Position numbers and translations under genes: made by a program
Assembly: GCF_019668465.1 (NCBI RefSeq)
Contig: NZ_AP024828.1
Span: 2,480,001-2,544,000 of the forward strand
DNA length: 64,000 bases
From: Mycobacterium senriense
Lineage (GTDB): Bacteria > Actinomycetota > Actinomycetes > Mycobacteriales > Mycobacteriaceae
Reading direction: 5' to 3'
Shown: one piece after another, positions 54,707-63,612 of the stretch
How the letters are laid out: every line of letters begins with the position of its first letter
Position numbering within the stretch: position 1 is the stretch's first letter
The notes under the pieces: generated by a model
Database searches by the model: none
What the model was told of the DNA's origin: nothing
The model's input: the letters and a program-made list of their open reading frames with translations, nothing else

Positions 54707-55273
54707 ATGACTGCCGCGCCGATCGACCCGCGCACGTTCCGCAGCGTGCTCGGCCAGTTCTGCACCGGGATCACCATCATCACCACCGTGCACGACGACG
54801 CCCCAGTCGGCTTCGCCTGCCAGTCCTTCGCGGCGCTGTCTTTGGACCCGCCGCTGGTGCTGTTCTGTCCCACCAAGGTGTCCCGGTCGTGGAAGGCCAT
54901 CGAGGCGAGCGGCCGGTTCTGCGTCAACATGCTGACCGAGCAGCAAAAGCACGTCTCGGCCCGGTTCGGCTCCAAGGAGCCCGACAAGTTCGCCGGGATC
55001 GACTGGCACCCCTCCGAACTCGGCTCGCCGATCATCGACGGGTCGCTGGCCTACATCGACTGCACGGTGACCTCCGCGCACGACGGCGGCGATCACTTCG
55101 TGGTTTTCGGTGCGGTGCAGTCGCTTTCGGAGGCACCGAAGATCAAGCCCCGGCCGCTGTTGTTCTATCGCGGCGAATACACCGGGATCGAGCCGGACAA
55201 GACGACGCCGGCGCAGTGGCGCGACGATCTGGAAGCGTTCCTGACCACCACCACGCAGGACACCTGGCTCTGA
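54707..55273 (+). CDS. hsaB: HsaB, flavin reductase subunit of HsaAB
   Basis: A 188-residue flavin reductase-like protein supplying reduced flavin to HsaA. Family features: FCTGITIITT, GFACQSFAALSLDPPLV and a C-terminal DLEAFLTTTT. It is last in the hsa operon here, whereas nat follows it directly in M. tuberculosis. Confidence 0.95.
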   Translation: MTAAPIDPRTFRSVLGQFCTGITIITTVHDDAPVGFACQSFAALSLDPPLVLFCPTKVSRSWKAIEASGRFCVNMLTEQQKHVSARFGSKEPDKFAGIDWHPSELGSPIIDGSLAYIDCTVTSAHDGGDHFVVFGAVQSLSEAPKIKPRPLLFYRGEYTGIEPDKTTPAQWRDDLEAFLTTTTQDTWL

Positions 55274-55420
55274 GCCACCCCCGCCATCCCCGTGTCTGAC
55301 CACCGGTAAGGCGATCCCGACTCATTCGCTCCGGCCGGTACTTCGCGTCCAACTCTTTTCTAGAGACGCCTGGCTCTGACGCCGATGTTTCGCCCGCGCT
55401 CGGACGGGAATGCGTGACGC

Positions 55421-56281
55421 ATGCACGCGACCGCGCCGTCACAGGGTCGCACCGCCCGGGGTACCCGGACGCTGGGCGACTATCTGAATACGCAAATCGA
55501 TCGGACAGAGGCCGGCGACCTCGCGCTGCGCCACGGTGAGGATGACGACACCATTCACGACACCCGGGTAGCGATCCGGAGGTTGCGCAGCACCCTGCGG
55601 GTGTTCGCCAAAGCGCTGGACGCATCGGAAATCGAGGGTATGGAAACCGAACTCAAGTGGTTTGCCGGATTACTCGGCGACGTTCGCGATTGCCAAGTCC
55701 AACGCGCCCGGTTCGATCAGGTGCTCGACGGCATGCCCGACGAACTGATCCTCGGTCCGGTCAAATCGCGGATCGGCGATCATTTTGCATCCATCGAGCT
55801 TCCGGCACGCAAACACATCGACGAGACAATGGAATCCGCGCGCTACCAGAGCATGATGGCCGCGCTGCGACGCTGGCGCGCCGAACCTCCCATCGCGGGG
55901 GCCGTGGCGGCCGCGGCGCTGCGACAGCGGGCGCGCCGTGCACAGCGCAAGGCGGACCGGCGGTTGGCGGCCGCGCTCGAATCCGGAGACGCCGCGATGC
56001 TGCACCGCGCGCGCAAAGCGGCCAAGCGTGCCCGGTACGCCGCCGAACTCTGCGACCCGTTGGGCAAGCGAAATCGCGCCAAACGAACCATCAAGCGCTA
56101 CAAGCGAATCCAGAGCACGCTGGGCGATCATCAGGACTGCGTGGTAGCCGCGGAAGCGCTGCGCAGGATGGGCTTGGCGGCGGGAACCACGGTCGGAGAG
56201 AACGGCTTTACCTTCGGCATGATGTATGCGCGCGAACAGCAGATCGCTCGCCAATGCCGTCACGACGCCCGGCGGCTCTGA
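55421..56281 (+). CDS. CHAD-domain protein
   Basis: A 286-residue all-helical CHAD protein. The conserved IHDTRVAIRRLRSTLRVF and LGDVRDCQV provide the His and basic residues that bind polyphosphate in the family; a second set is HRARKAAKRARYAAEL and LGDHQDCVVA. It probably associates with polyphosphate granules. It is inserted between hsaB and nat, with a 147-base gap before it. There is no cholesterol link by sequence. Confidence 0.88.
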   Translation: MHATAPSQGRTARGTRTLGDYLNTQIDRTEAGDLALRHGEDDDTIHDTRVAIRRLRSTLRVFAKALDASEIEGMETELKWFAGLLGDVRDCQVQRARFDQVLDGMPDELILGPVKSRIGDHFASIELPARKHIDETMESARYQSMMAALRRWRAEPPIAGAVAAAALRQRARRAQRKADRRLAAALESGDAAMLHRARKAAKRARYAAELCDPLGKRNRAKRTIKRYKRIQSTLGDHQDCVVAAEALRRMGLAAGTTVGENGFTFGMMYAREQQIARQCRHDARRL

Positions 56282-56306
56282 CGGGCAACACGGGCCGCGG
56301 CTTCGA

Positions 56307-56771
56307 CTATCGCGCGTCGCGGTGGTTGCCGTGCCGGGGCTGTTGGGCGTCGGTCGGCCGCTCCCCGCTCCACGCGGTATCGCGCTCGGCGCCGGACTGG
56401 TCCGTGGCCGCGCCTGGGTCGGCCTTGACTTTCGGGTCGATGCTGTCGGCGCGCTCCCACTGCTGTTGGACTTCTTCGCGTGATGCGGCGGCCTCGCTCT
56501 GGTGCGCGCCCGCCCGATCCTGCAGCCGTGCTGCCTCCGCGGCTTTGGCCTCGGCCTCCGCCTGCGCGGCACGCGCCTTTGCTGCCGTCTCGGCGGCAAG
56601 CGCTTCACGGCGTTCAACCTTCTGCGTCTGCACACTGGCCTCTTGACGGATTCGTGCGGCTTCGCGCTGACGGCGGTGGATCGTGGCCCGCCTGGCCACG
56701 ATGATCAGGACGACGACTAAGACGACTGCTACCGCGGCGATCACAATCCAGGTGATCTGGTTGGTACTCAT
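56307..56771 (-). CDS. Membrane-anchored coiled-coil protein
   Basis: 154 residues: one N-terminal helix (ITWIVIAAVAVVLVVVLIIV), then a long Ala/Glu/Arg/Lys coiled coil (about 32-105) and a disordered acidic tail. No named family is recognised; small proteins of this form are common in mycobacteria. It converges on the CHAD gene with a 25-base gap; the pair may be an inserted unit. Confidence 0.72.
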   Translation of the reverse strand: MSTNQITWIVIAAVAVVLVVVLIIVARRATIHRRQREAARIRQEASVQTQKVERREALAAETAAKARAAQAEAEAKAAEAARLQDRAGAHQSEAAASREEVQQQWERADSIDPKVKADPGAATDQSGAERDTAWSGERPTDAQQPRHGNHRDAR

Positions 56772-56956
56772 GGCGAGCTCCGTTTGATCGATCGATGTTT
56801 GCTATTCCCGGGCTGCCCCGTCCTAGCCGGTTGCCCTCTTCGGCACGAATCAAACCAGTTGCACGGTTACTGCGAGGTCAGCGACCTCTCGCCGATGGCC
56901 TCCGGGCCCGCAGGCAGGCGGCAGCTCGATGCGGTGCACTGGGCCAGAATGGTGTC

Positions 56957-57787
56957 ATGACGCTGGACCTGGATGGGTACTTCGACCGCATCAACTACCG
57001 CGGCGCCCCCGAGCCGACCCTCGAGGTGCTGCAGGAGCTGATGACCGCGCACACGGGGTCGATTCCGTTCGAGAACCTCGACCCGCTGATGGGGGTGCCG
57101 GTCGACGACCTGAGTCCGGAAGCCCTGACCGACAAGCTGGTCCGCCGTCGCCGCGGCGGTTACTGCTACGAGCAGAACGGCCTAATGGGGTACGTGCTGA
57201 CCGAGATCGGGTTTCGGGTGCGGCGGTTGGCCGGCCGGGTGGTCTGGATGCTACCGCCCGACACGCCGCTGGGCGCCCAGACGCACACGGTGCTGGCGGT
57301 GACGTTCCCGGGATCGCAGGGTTCATTCCTGGTCGACGTCGGGTTCGGTGGCCAGACCCTGACCTCACCCATTCGCTTTCAGACCGGGAACACCCAGCAG
57401 ACCACGCACGAGCCGTACCGGCTCAACGACCGCGGCGACGGCCTGGTCCTGCAAGCCCTGGTCCGCGACGAGTGGCAACCCCTGTACATCTTCGGCACGA
57501 ACACCGTGCCGCAGGTCGATCTGCGGGTCGGCAGCTGGTACGTGTCCACGCACCCGTCCTCGATCTTCGTGACCGGCCTGATGGTCGCGCGGACCACCGA
57601 GGACGCCCGCTACAACCTGGCCGGGCGCAACCTGACCATCCACCGCGCCGACGGCAGCGAGAAGATCCGTTTGGACGACGCGGCGGCGGTCGTCGACGTG
57701 CTCGGTGAGCGGTTCGGCATCGACCTGACGGGCATCGGCGACCGCGGTGCGCTCGAGGCGCGCATCGCGCAGGTGCTCGACGCGTAG
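56957..57787 (+). CDS. nat: Arylamine N-acetyltransferase
   Basis: A 276-residue NAT enzyme. The catalytic triad Cys70 (RGGYCYEQ), His110 and Asp127 is at exactly the M. tuberculosis positions. It transfers acetyl or propionyl groups from CoA; in mycobacteria it is linked to cholesterol catabolism and acetylates isoniazid. ATG 56957 matches the family N-terminus. It converges on aspB. Confidence 0.95.
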   Translation: MTLDLDGYFDRINYRGAPEPTLEVLQELMTAHTGSIPFENLDPLMGVPVDDLSPEALTDKLVRRRRGGYCYEQNGLMGYVLTEIGFRVRRLAGRVVWMLPPDTPLGAQTHTVLAVTFPGSQGSFLVDVGFGGQTLTSPIRFQTGNTQQTTHEPYRLNDRGDGLVLQALVRDEWQPLYIFGTNTVPQVDLRVGSWYVSTHPSSIFVTGLMVARTTEDARYNLAGRNLTIHRADGSEKIRLDDAAAVVDVLGERFGIDLTGIGDRGALEARIAQVLDA

Positions 57788-57804
57788 CGCCCGGCCGCAT
57801 TTCG

Positions 57805-58971
57805 CTAGCGGGCCGAGAGCCAGGGACCCAGGCGCCGCATCGCTTCCTCGATGTCGTTCGTCGGCCCCGCGAAGGACAGCCGGACGTACGAATTCCCGCG
57901 CGTGGTGTCGAAGTCGATGCCCGGTGCGATCGCAACACCGGTCTCTGCCAACAACTTTGAACAGAACTCCATCGAGTCGTCGGTGAACTCCGAGACGTCG
58001 GCGTACACGTAGAAGGCGCCGTCGGTCGGTGCCAGGCGTTCGATGCCGATGCTGCGCAGCCCGTTCAGCACCAGCGAGCGATTGGTCGCGTAGTGATGCA
58101 GGTGGCCGTCGGCTTCGGCGGTGGCCTCCGGGGTGAAGGCCGCCACCGCGGCGAGTTGGGACAGCACGGGCGGGCAGATGGTGAAGTTCCCGGTGAGGCA
58201 ATCCACCGCGCGGCGCAGCTCGGGGGGCACCAGCAGCCAGCCCAGCCGCCAGCCGGTCATCGCGTAGTACTTGGAAAAGCTGTTGACCACCACGGCATTT
58301 CGCGATGTCTGCCACGCACAACTGGTCTGCGGTGCCCCTTCGTAGACCAGACCGTGGTAGACCTCGTCGCTGATCAGCCGCGCACCTGTCGCGTCGCACC
58401 AGGACGCGATGGCGGCCAGCTCTGCCGGCTCGATGACGGTGCCCGTCGGATTGGCCGGGCTCGCCACGATGACCCCCTGCACCGGCGGGTCGAGCTCGGC
58501 CAGCATCTGCGCGGTCGGCTGGAAACGCGTCTCGGGGCCGCAGGGGATCTCCACCACCTCGCAGCCCAACGCGGACAAGATATTTCGGTAGCACGGGTAG
58601 CCGGGGCTGGCCAGCGCCACCCGGTCACCGACGTCGAAGCACGCCAGGAAGGTGAGCAGGAAGCCGCCCGAGGAGCCCGTGGTGATAACCACCGCGTCCG
58701 GTTCGACGTCGAGCCCGTGCTGGCGCTGATAGTCCGCGGCGATCGCGGCGCGGAGCTCGGGGGTGCCCAACGACACCGAGTAACCCAGCTCGTTGGAATG
58801 CACGGCGGCGGCCGCGGCCGCTCGGACCGGCTCGGGCGCCCCCACGCTGGGCTGGCCCGCCGACAGGTTGACCAGGTCGCCGTGGCTGCGCTGGCGTTCC
58901 GCGGCCGCCAGCCAGACATCCATCACATAAAACGGGGGGATGCCGGCGCGCAGCGAGACACGGTCGGTCAC
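57805..58971 (-). CDS. aspB: Class I PLP aminotransferase (AspB family)
   Basis: 388 residues. The PLP lysine is in SFSKYYAMTGWRLG, with SPANPTGT and the phosphate-binding region GSSGGF also present. Annotated as aspartate aminotransferase (Rv3565), but the true substrate is not proven. It shares 4 bases with the end of fadE33, so it appears to be the last gene of the fadD3 operon. Confidence 0.9.
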   Translation of the reverse strand: MTDRVSLRAGIPPFYVMDVWLAAAERQRSHGDLVNLSAGQPSVGAPEPVRAAAAAAVHSNELGYSVSLGTPELRAAIAADYQRQHGLDVEPDAVVITTGSSGGFLLTFLACFDVGDRVALASPGYPCYRNILSALGCEVVEIPCGPETRFQPTAQMLAELDPPVQGVIVASPANPTGTVIEPAELAAIASWCDATGARLISDEVYHGLVYEGAPQTSCAWQTSRNAVVVNSFSKYYAMTGWRLGWLLVPPELRRAVDCLTGNFTICPPVLSQLAAVAAFTPEATAEADGHLHHYATNRSLVLNGLRSIGIERLAPTDGAFYVYADVSEFTDDSMEFCSKLLAETGVAIAPGIDFDTTRGNSYVRLSFAGPTNDIEEAMRRLGPWLSAR

Positions 58972-59918
58972 GGCGTCTTGAGTACCTCGGATGCCAGGCG
59001 CTTAAGCAAATCTTGCGACGACTCCAGCAGATGCGCACTGCCGTGGGCGCGCTTGAAGTACAGGTGCATGTCGTGCTCCCAGGTGATCGCGATGCCGCCG
59101 TGCAGCTGGATGCCCTCGGCGGCCACCGTGTTCAGCGCTTCGGTGGCGGCCAGGCGGGCGGCGGCAGCGTTGGTGGAAGTGGGATCATCGCAAGCGTCGG
59201 CGACGACGGTCTTCGCGGCGGCGACGATGACGTACAGGTCGGCCATCCGATGCTTGAGGGCCTGGAAGCTGCCGATCGGCCGGCCGAATTGCACTCGGTC
59301 CTTGGCGTATCCGACGGTCAGTTCCAAACAGCGCTCGGCGGCCCCGATCTGCTCGGCGGCCAGCAGGACGGCCGCCCTGTCCGCCAGACCCGGGTCGGTG
59401 CCGATCGACTCGGTCTCCTCGGCCGTCAGTCGCGCCAGCCGCCGGGTGGGGTCCATGGTGGTGACGGCCTCCGCACCGAACCGCGTCCACCTGCTCACCT
59501 TGCCGTCCTCGACGGCGACCACGACGTCCGCGACATCACCGTTCACCACGTAGTCGGCATCGAGCACCAGGGCGCCGATCGAGGCGCCCTCGGCGAGGTC
59601 TTCCAGCGTCGCGGCGTCCGGCTCGGTCGCGCTCAACAGCGCCAGCTCGGCCAGCGTGGTGCCCAGCAGCGGGGAGGGCACCAGGGCGCGGCCGAGCTCC
59701 TGCAAAACGGCTGCGGCATCGGCCAATTCGCCGCCCGCACCGCCCAACTCCTCGGGTATCACCAGGGCCGCCGCGCCGACCTGCTCGCACAGCAGCTGCC
59801 ACAGTGATTCGTCGTAGCCGCGGTCGGACTCCATGGCCGCACGCACGGCCGCCGGGCCGGCGTGCTTGGCCACCAGGGCGGCGACGGTCTCGCGGAGTAG
59901 CTCGCGTTCTTCAGTCAT
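58968..59918 (-). CDS. fadE33: FadE33, acyl-CoA dehydrogenase subunit
   Basis: A 316-residue ACAD-family subunit (shorter than the roughly 380-residue canonical type). The C-terminal LHGGIAITWEHDMHLYFKRA is the typical FAD/substrate region. In M. tuberculosis FadE31 forms mixed tetramers with FadE32 or FadE33 in HIP degradation. ATG 59918 overlaps the fadE32 stop (ATGA). Confidence 0.93.
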   Translation of the reverse strand: MTEERELLRETVAALVAKHAGPAAVRAAMESDRGYDESLWQLLCEQVGAAALVIPEELGGAGGELADAAAVLQELGRALVPSPLLGTTLAELALLSATEPDAATLEDLAEGASIGALVLDADYVVNGDVADVVVAVEDGKVSRWTRFGAEAVTTMDPTRRLARLTAEETESIGTDPGLADRAAVLLAAEQIGAAERCLELTVGYAKDRVQFGRPIGSFQALKHRMADLYVIVAAAKTVVADACDDPTSTNAAAARLAATEALNTVAAEGIQLHGGIAITWEHDMHLYFKRAHGSAHLLESSQDLLKRLASEVLKTP

Positions 59919-60850
59919 AGCGCCTCCAGCACTCGCCGCCGATGTCCCGCCGGCGTTCCCCAGGCCGACCGCAATGCCTGCACGCGCAGCAGCAACAGCG
60001 ACAGGTCGTGTTCCTGGGTGAAACCGATTGCGCCGTGGGTCTGCAACGCCGACCGCGCCGCCAGCAGCCCCGCCTCGGATGCGGCCGCCTTGGCGGCGCT
60101 GACATCCCGCGGGTCCATCGTCAACGCCGCGCCGTAGACCAGCGGCCGGGCCAGTTCGATGGCGATGTGCACGTCGGCGAGCTTGTGCTTGATCGCCTGA
60201 TACGAGCCGATCACCCGGCCGAACTGGGTGCGCTGCTTGGCGTAGTCGACCGCGCCGTCGCGCAGCGCCTCGGCCGCACCGATCAGCTGGGCCGCGGTGG
60301 CCAGTGCGCCGAATTCGTAGGCGCGCTTGACGTCTGCCTGCCACGCCGCCCCCGTCGCGGACACGTCGGAGAGCTTCCGGCTGGGGTCGACGGACTCGTG
60401 GACCTCACCCGCTGTCGCCTCGGTGACGCCGTCCTGGCCGGCCAGCAGCACCAGGCCGGCAACGTCGGCGTCGACCGCACGCGGCGTCTGCGGCGGCAGC
60501 GCGACGGTGGCGATCAGCTCACCGGACGCCAATCCCGCGCAGCGCTCGTCTTCGGCAAGCAATACCGGTGCCACGGCGATGGATTCGGCCACCGGTCCCG
60601 GCACGCACCAACGCCCGAGGCGCTCGATGGCGACGACGAGATCGACCGAATGGGCCTCGATGCCGTCGAATTTCTCCGGGACGGCCAGGGCGGTGACGCC
60701 GAGGTTGGCCAGCTGCTCCCACACCTTGCGGCCCGGTGCGGTATCGCCCGCGGACCACGCGCGCACCGCGCCGGGCAGATCCGCGGCGCCGAGCGCGGCG
60801 TCGATGCTGGCCGCGAAGTCACGCTGCTGTTCGTCTAGCGCAAATTTCAC
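59915..60850 (-). CDS. fadE32: FadE32, acyl-CoA dehydrogenase subunit
   Basis: A 311-residue ACAD-type subunit beginning MKFALDEQQRDFAASIDAAL, with TQFGRVIGSYQAIKHKLADV and THGAIGFTQEHDLSL. It is a partner of FadE31 in the known alpha2beta2 complex. It overlaps both neighbours by 4 bases, indicating a tightly coupled operon. Confidence 0.93.
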   Translation of the reverse strand: MKFALDEQQRDFAASIDAALGAADLPGAVRAWSAGDTAPGRKVWEQLANLGVTALAVPEKFDGIEAHSVDLVVAIERLGRWCVPGPVAESIAVAPVLLAEDERCAGLASGELIATVALPPQTPRAVDADVAGLVLLAGQDGVTEATAGEVHESVDPSRKLSDVSATGAAWQADVKRAYEFGALATAAQLIGAAEALRDGAVDYAKQRTQFGRVIGSYQAIKHKLADVHIAIELARPLVYGAALTMDPRDVSAAKAAASEAGLLAARSALQTHGAIGFTQEHDLSLLLLRVQALRSAWGTPAGHRRRVLEAL

Positions 60851-61992
60851 TTCTTGCCCCCGGACTTCTCGCGCGGCAGGCCCAGCAACCGCTCGGAGAT
60901 GATGTTGCGCTGAATCTCGTTGGTGCCGGCGTAGATCGGGCCACCCAACGCGAACAGCAGGCCCTCGGTCCAGCGGCCGGTGAGCTCGCCGTCCGCGGCG
61001 AGCAGGTCGAGCGCGGTCTGGTGCAGTTCGACGTCGAGGTCAGACCAGAACACCTTGGTCACCGACGATTCGGCGCCCAGCTCGCCGCCGAGCGCCAGCC
61101 GCGTCACCGTGCCGAAGGTCTGCAGCCGGTAGGCCTGGGCCTTGATCCAGCCGTCGGCGACCCGGTCGGCGAACGCGTCGGGTGAGCCGCTGTCCTTCCA
61201 CAGCTGCACCAGCCGCTCCGCGGTGGCCAGGAAGCGGGCCGGGCTGCGCAATGACATGCCGCGCTCGTTGCTCGACGTGCTCATGGCCGCGCGCCAGCCC
61301 TCGTGCGGGGTGCCGATCACGTCCTCGTCGGGCACGAACACGTCATCGAGGAAGATCTCGCCGAACCCGGTGTCGCCGCCCAGCTGGACGATGGGCCGCA
61401 CCGTGACGCCCTTGGCCTTCAGGTCGAACATGAAGTAGGTCAGCCCGTTGTGCCGCTCGGCGCCGGGATCGGAGCGGAACAGCCCAAAACCGCGCTCGGC
61501 GAACGGTGCCCGCGAGCTCCAGATCTTCTGCCCGTTGAGCAGCCAGCCGCCGTCGGTCTGGGTGGCGGTGGACCGCAGCGACGCCAGGTCGCTGCCGGAC
61601 TCGGGCTCCGACCACGCCTGCGCCCAAATCTCCTCGCCGCTGGCCATTTTCGGCAGGATGCGCATCCGCTGTTCCTCGGTGCCGTGTGCGAACAGCGTCG
61701 GTGCCAGCATCGAGGTGCCGTTGGCGCTGGCCCGGCCCGGCGCGCCGGCCCGGAAGTACTCCTCCTCGAACACCACCCAGTGCAGCAACGGCGCGTCACG
61801 GCCCCCGTACTTCTTCGGCCAGTTGATCACCGAGAGCCCGGCGTCGAACAGCACGCGGTCCCACTGCCGGTGCTGGTCGAAGCCTTCGGTGTTGTCGTAC
61901 GACTTCGTCGGGATCGAATCGGCGTTGGCCGACAGGAATTCCCGCACCTCGGCCCGGAAGGCCAGGGTGTCTTCATCGAGGTCCAGATCCAT
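60847..61992 (-). CDS. fadE31: FadE31, acyl-CoA dehydrogenase
   Basis: A 381-residue full-length ACAD with the FAD-binding WSEPGSGSDLASLRS and a C-terminal YAGTNEIQRNIISERLLGLP. It acts on CoA-thioester intermediates of the steroid C/D rings with FadE32 or FadE33 (known from M. tuberculosis). The start shares one base with the fadD3 stop. Confidence 0.94.
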   Translation of the reverse strand: MDLDLDEDTLAFRAEVREFLSANADSIPTKSYDNTEGFDQHRQWDRVLFDAGLSVINWPKKYGGRDAPLLHWVVFEEEYFRAGAPGRASANGTSMLAPTLFAHGTEEQRMRILPKMASGEEIWAQAWSEPESGSDLASLRSTATQTDGGWLLNGQKIWSSRAPFAERGFGLFRSDPGAERHNGLTYFMFDLKAKGVTVRPIVQLGGDTGFGEIFLDDVFVPDEDVIGTPHEGWRAAMSTSSNERGMSLRSPARFLATAERLVQLWKDSGSPDAFADRVADGWIKAQAYRLQTFGTVTRLALGGELGAESSVTKVFWSDLDVELHQTALDLLAADGELTGRWTEGLLFALGGPIYAGTNEIQRNIISERLLGLPREKSGGKK

Positions 61993-63527
61993 CAGTCCTG
62001 CTCTCGCAGTTGGGGTTTGACCACCTTGCCGCCCGCATTGCGCGGCAACGCGTCGACGAACCGTACCGACCGCGGTGCCTTGAAGTTCGCCAGATGCTCA
62101 CGGGTGTAAGCGATCACGGATTGCTCGTCGAGTTGGGCATCGGGCCGGGTCACCAGGTACGCCCGGCCCACTTCGCCGAGCCGCTCGTCGGGAACCCCGA
62201 TCACGGCGGCGTCGGCCACACCGTCCATGCGGGCCAGCACCTGCTCGACCTCGGCGGGATAGACGTTGAATCCGCCGCAGATGTACATGTCTTTCAGCCG
62301 GTCGGTGATCCGCAGGTTGCCGGCGGCGTCGACGGCGCCGATGTCACCGGTGTGCAGCCACCCGTCGGCGTCGATGGCGGCCGCGGTGGCCTCCGGGTCT
62401 TCCAGGTAGCCCAGCATCACGTTCGGCCCGCGCAGCAACACCTCGCCCGATTCCCCGGCTGAGTCGGCGTCGATGCGCAGTTCGAAATCGGCGAACGGGC
62501 GTCCGCAGGTGGTGGCCACGGTGATGGCGTCGTCGTCGGCGCGGCACATGGTCCCCATGCCGTTGGCCTCGGTCAGCCCGTAGGCGGTCAGCACGATGTC
62601 GATGTCGAGTTCGGATTGCATGCGTTCGACGAGCACGACCGGCACGGTCGCGGCGCCGGTCACCGCGAACCGCAGTGAGCTCAGGTCGTAATCGTTGCGC
62701 GCCGGGTGGTCCAGCAGCGTCTGGTAGATGGTGGGCGGCCCCGGCAGCACCGTGATGCGGTGTAGCTCAATGGCTTGCAGCGCGCGCAGCGGGTCGAAGG
62801 TCAGGTGGGGGATCAGCGTCGCGCCGGTCTGCAGGCAGGCCAGGATGCCCGCCTTGTAACCGAAGTTGTGAAAGAACGGGTTGATGCACAGGTAGCGGTC
62901 GTCACTGGTGATCTTGCCGTTGGCCGCCCAGGCCGCCGAGGCCGACAGCGACTGCCGGTGCGCGCACAGCACACCTTTGCTGCGGCCGGTGGTACCGGAG
63001 GTGAAGAGGATGTCGCTGACGTCGTCGGGCGCGACGGCGGACGCGCGAGCGGCAACCGCGTCGAGGTCGCTGCCGCGCGCGACGAATTCGTCCCAGGTTC
63101 CGTCGTCGGCGTCGATCGGTATCCGAACGATGTACCGCAGCGCGGGCAGCGCCGCACGGTCCAGGTCGGCGAGGCGGTCGTGGCCGAGGAATCGGCCCAT
63201 CCCGAAGAGCACGGGCGCGTTGGTGCGGGCCAGGATGTCGCAGGCCTCGGCGGCGGTGTAGCGGGTGTTCAGCGGCACCATCGCCGCCCCGGCGTGATGG
63301 ATCGCCAGGCAGGCCACCACCCAATGCCAGGTGTTCGGCGACCAGACGGCCACCCGGTCGCCCGCCCGCACGCCGAGGTCGATGAGCGCGGCGGCGGCCC
63401 GGTGCACCTCGTCGCGCAGCGCGGCCGCGGTGAAGGACCGTTCGTCGGTGATCAACGCGTCGTGATCGGGGAGCCGGCCCGCGAAACGATCCAGCGCCGC
63501 GGGCACCGTGCGCGGATCGTTGGTCAT
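61992..63527 (-). CDS. fadD3: FadD3, HIP-CoA ligase
   Basis: A 511-residue acyl-CoA synthetase that attaches CoA to HIP, the C/D-ring remnant left by HsaD. AMP-binding signature FTSGTTGRSKGV, AYGLTEANG, HTGDIG and late GGKVVKPQLR (catalytic Lys). The ribosome binding site AGGAG precedes ATG 63527. It is first in the fadD3-fadE31-fadE32-fadE33-aspB run, divergent from fadE30 across a KstR2 box. Confidence 0.95.
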   Translation of the reverse strand: MTNDPRTVPAALDRFAGRLPDHDALITDERSFTAAALRDEVHRAAAALIDLGVRAGDRVAVWSPNTWHWVVACLAIHHAGAAMVPLNTRYTAAEACDILARTNAPVLFGMGRFLGHDRLADLDRAALPALRYIVRIPIDADDGTWDEFVARGSDLDAVAARASAVAPDDVSDILFTSGTTGRSKGVLCAHRQSLSASAAWAANGKITSDDRYLCINPFFHNFGYKAGILACLQTGATLIPHLTFDPLRALQAIELHRITVLPGPPTIYQTLLDHPARNDYDLSSLRFAVTGAATVPVVLVERMQSELDIDIVLTAYGLTEANGMGTMCRADDDAITVATTCGRPFADFELRIDADSAGESGEVLLRGPNVMLGYLEDPEATAAAIDADGWLHTGDIGAVDAAGNLRITDRLKDMYICGGFNVYPAEVEQVLARMDGVADAAVIGVPDERLGEVGRAYLVTRPDAQLDEQSVIAYTREHLANFKAPRSVRFVDALPRNAGGKVVKPQLREQD

Positions 63528-63581
63528 CGAATGCTCCTAGAGAGTTCCACCCGCGAAGCGCAGTCACCGGCGGCCTAACAA

Positions 63582-63595
63582 AGCAAGTGCTTGGT
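63582..63595. promoter_or_regulatory. KstR2 operator between fadD3 and fadE30
   Basis: AGCAAGTGCTTGGT fits the KstR2 consensus AnCAAGnnCTTGnT exactly. A likely -10 for fadE30 (TAGGTT, 63595-63600) adjoins it. KstR2 responds to HIP-CoA, the FadD3 product, so the operator senses this pathway's own intermediate. Confidence 0.85.
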
Positions 63596-63612
63596 AGGTT
63601 AGCCTACAGGGC

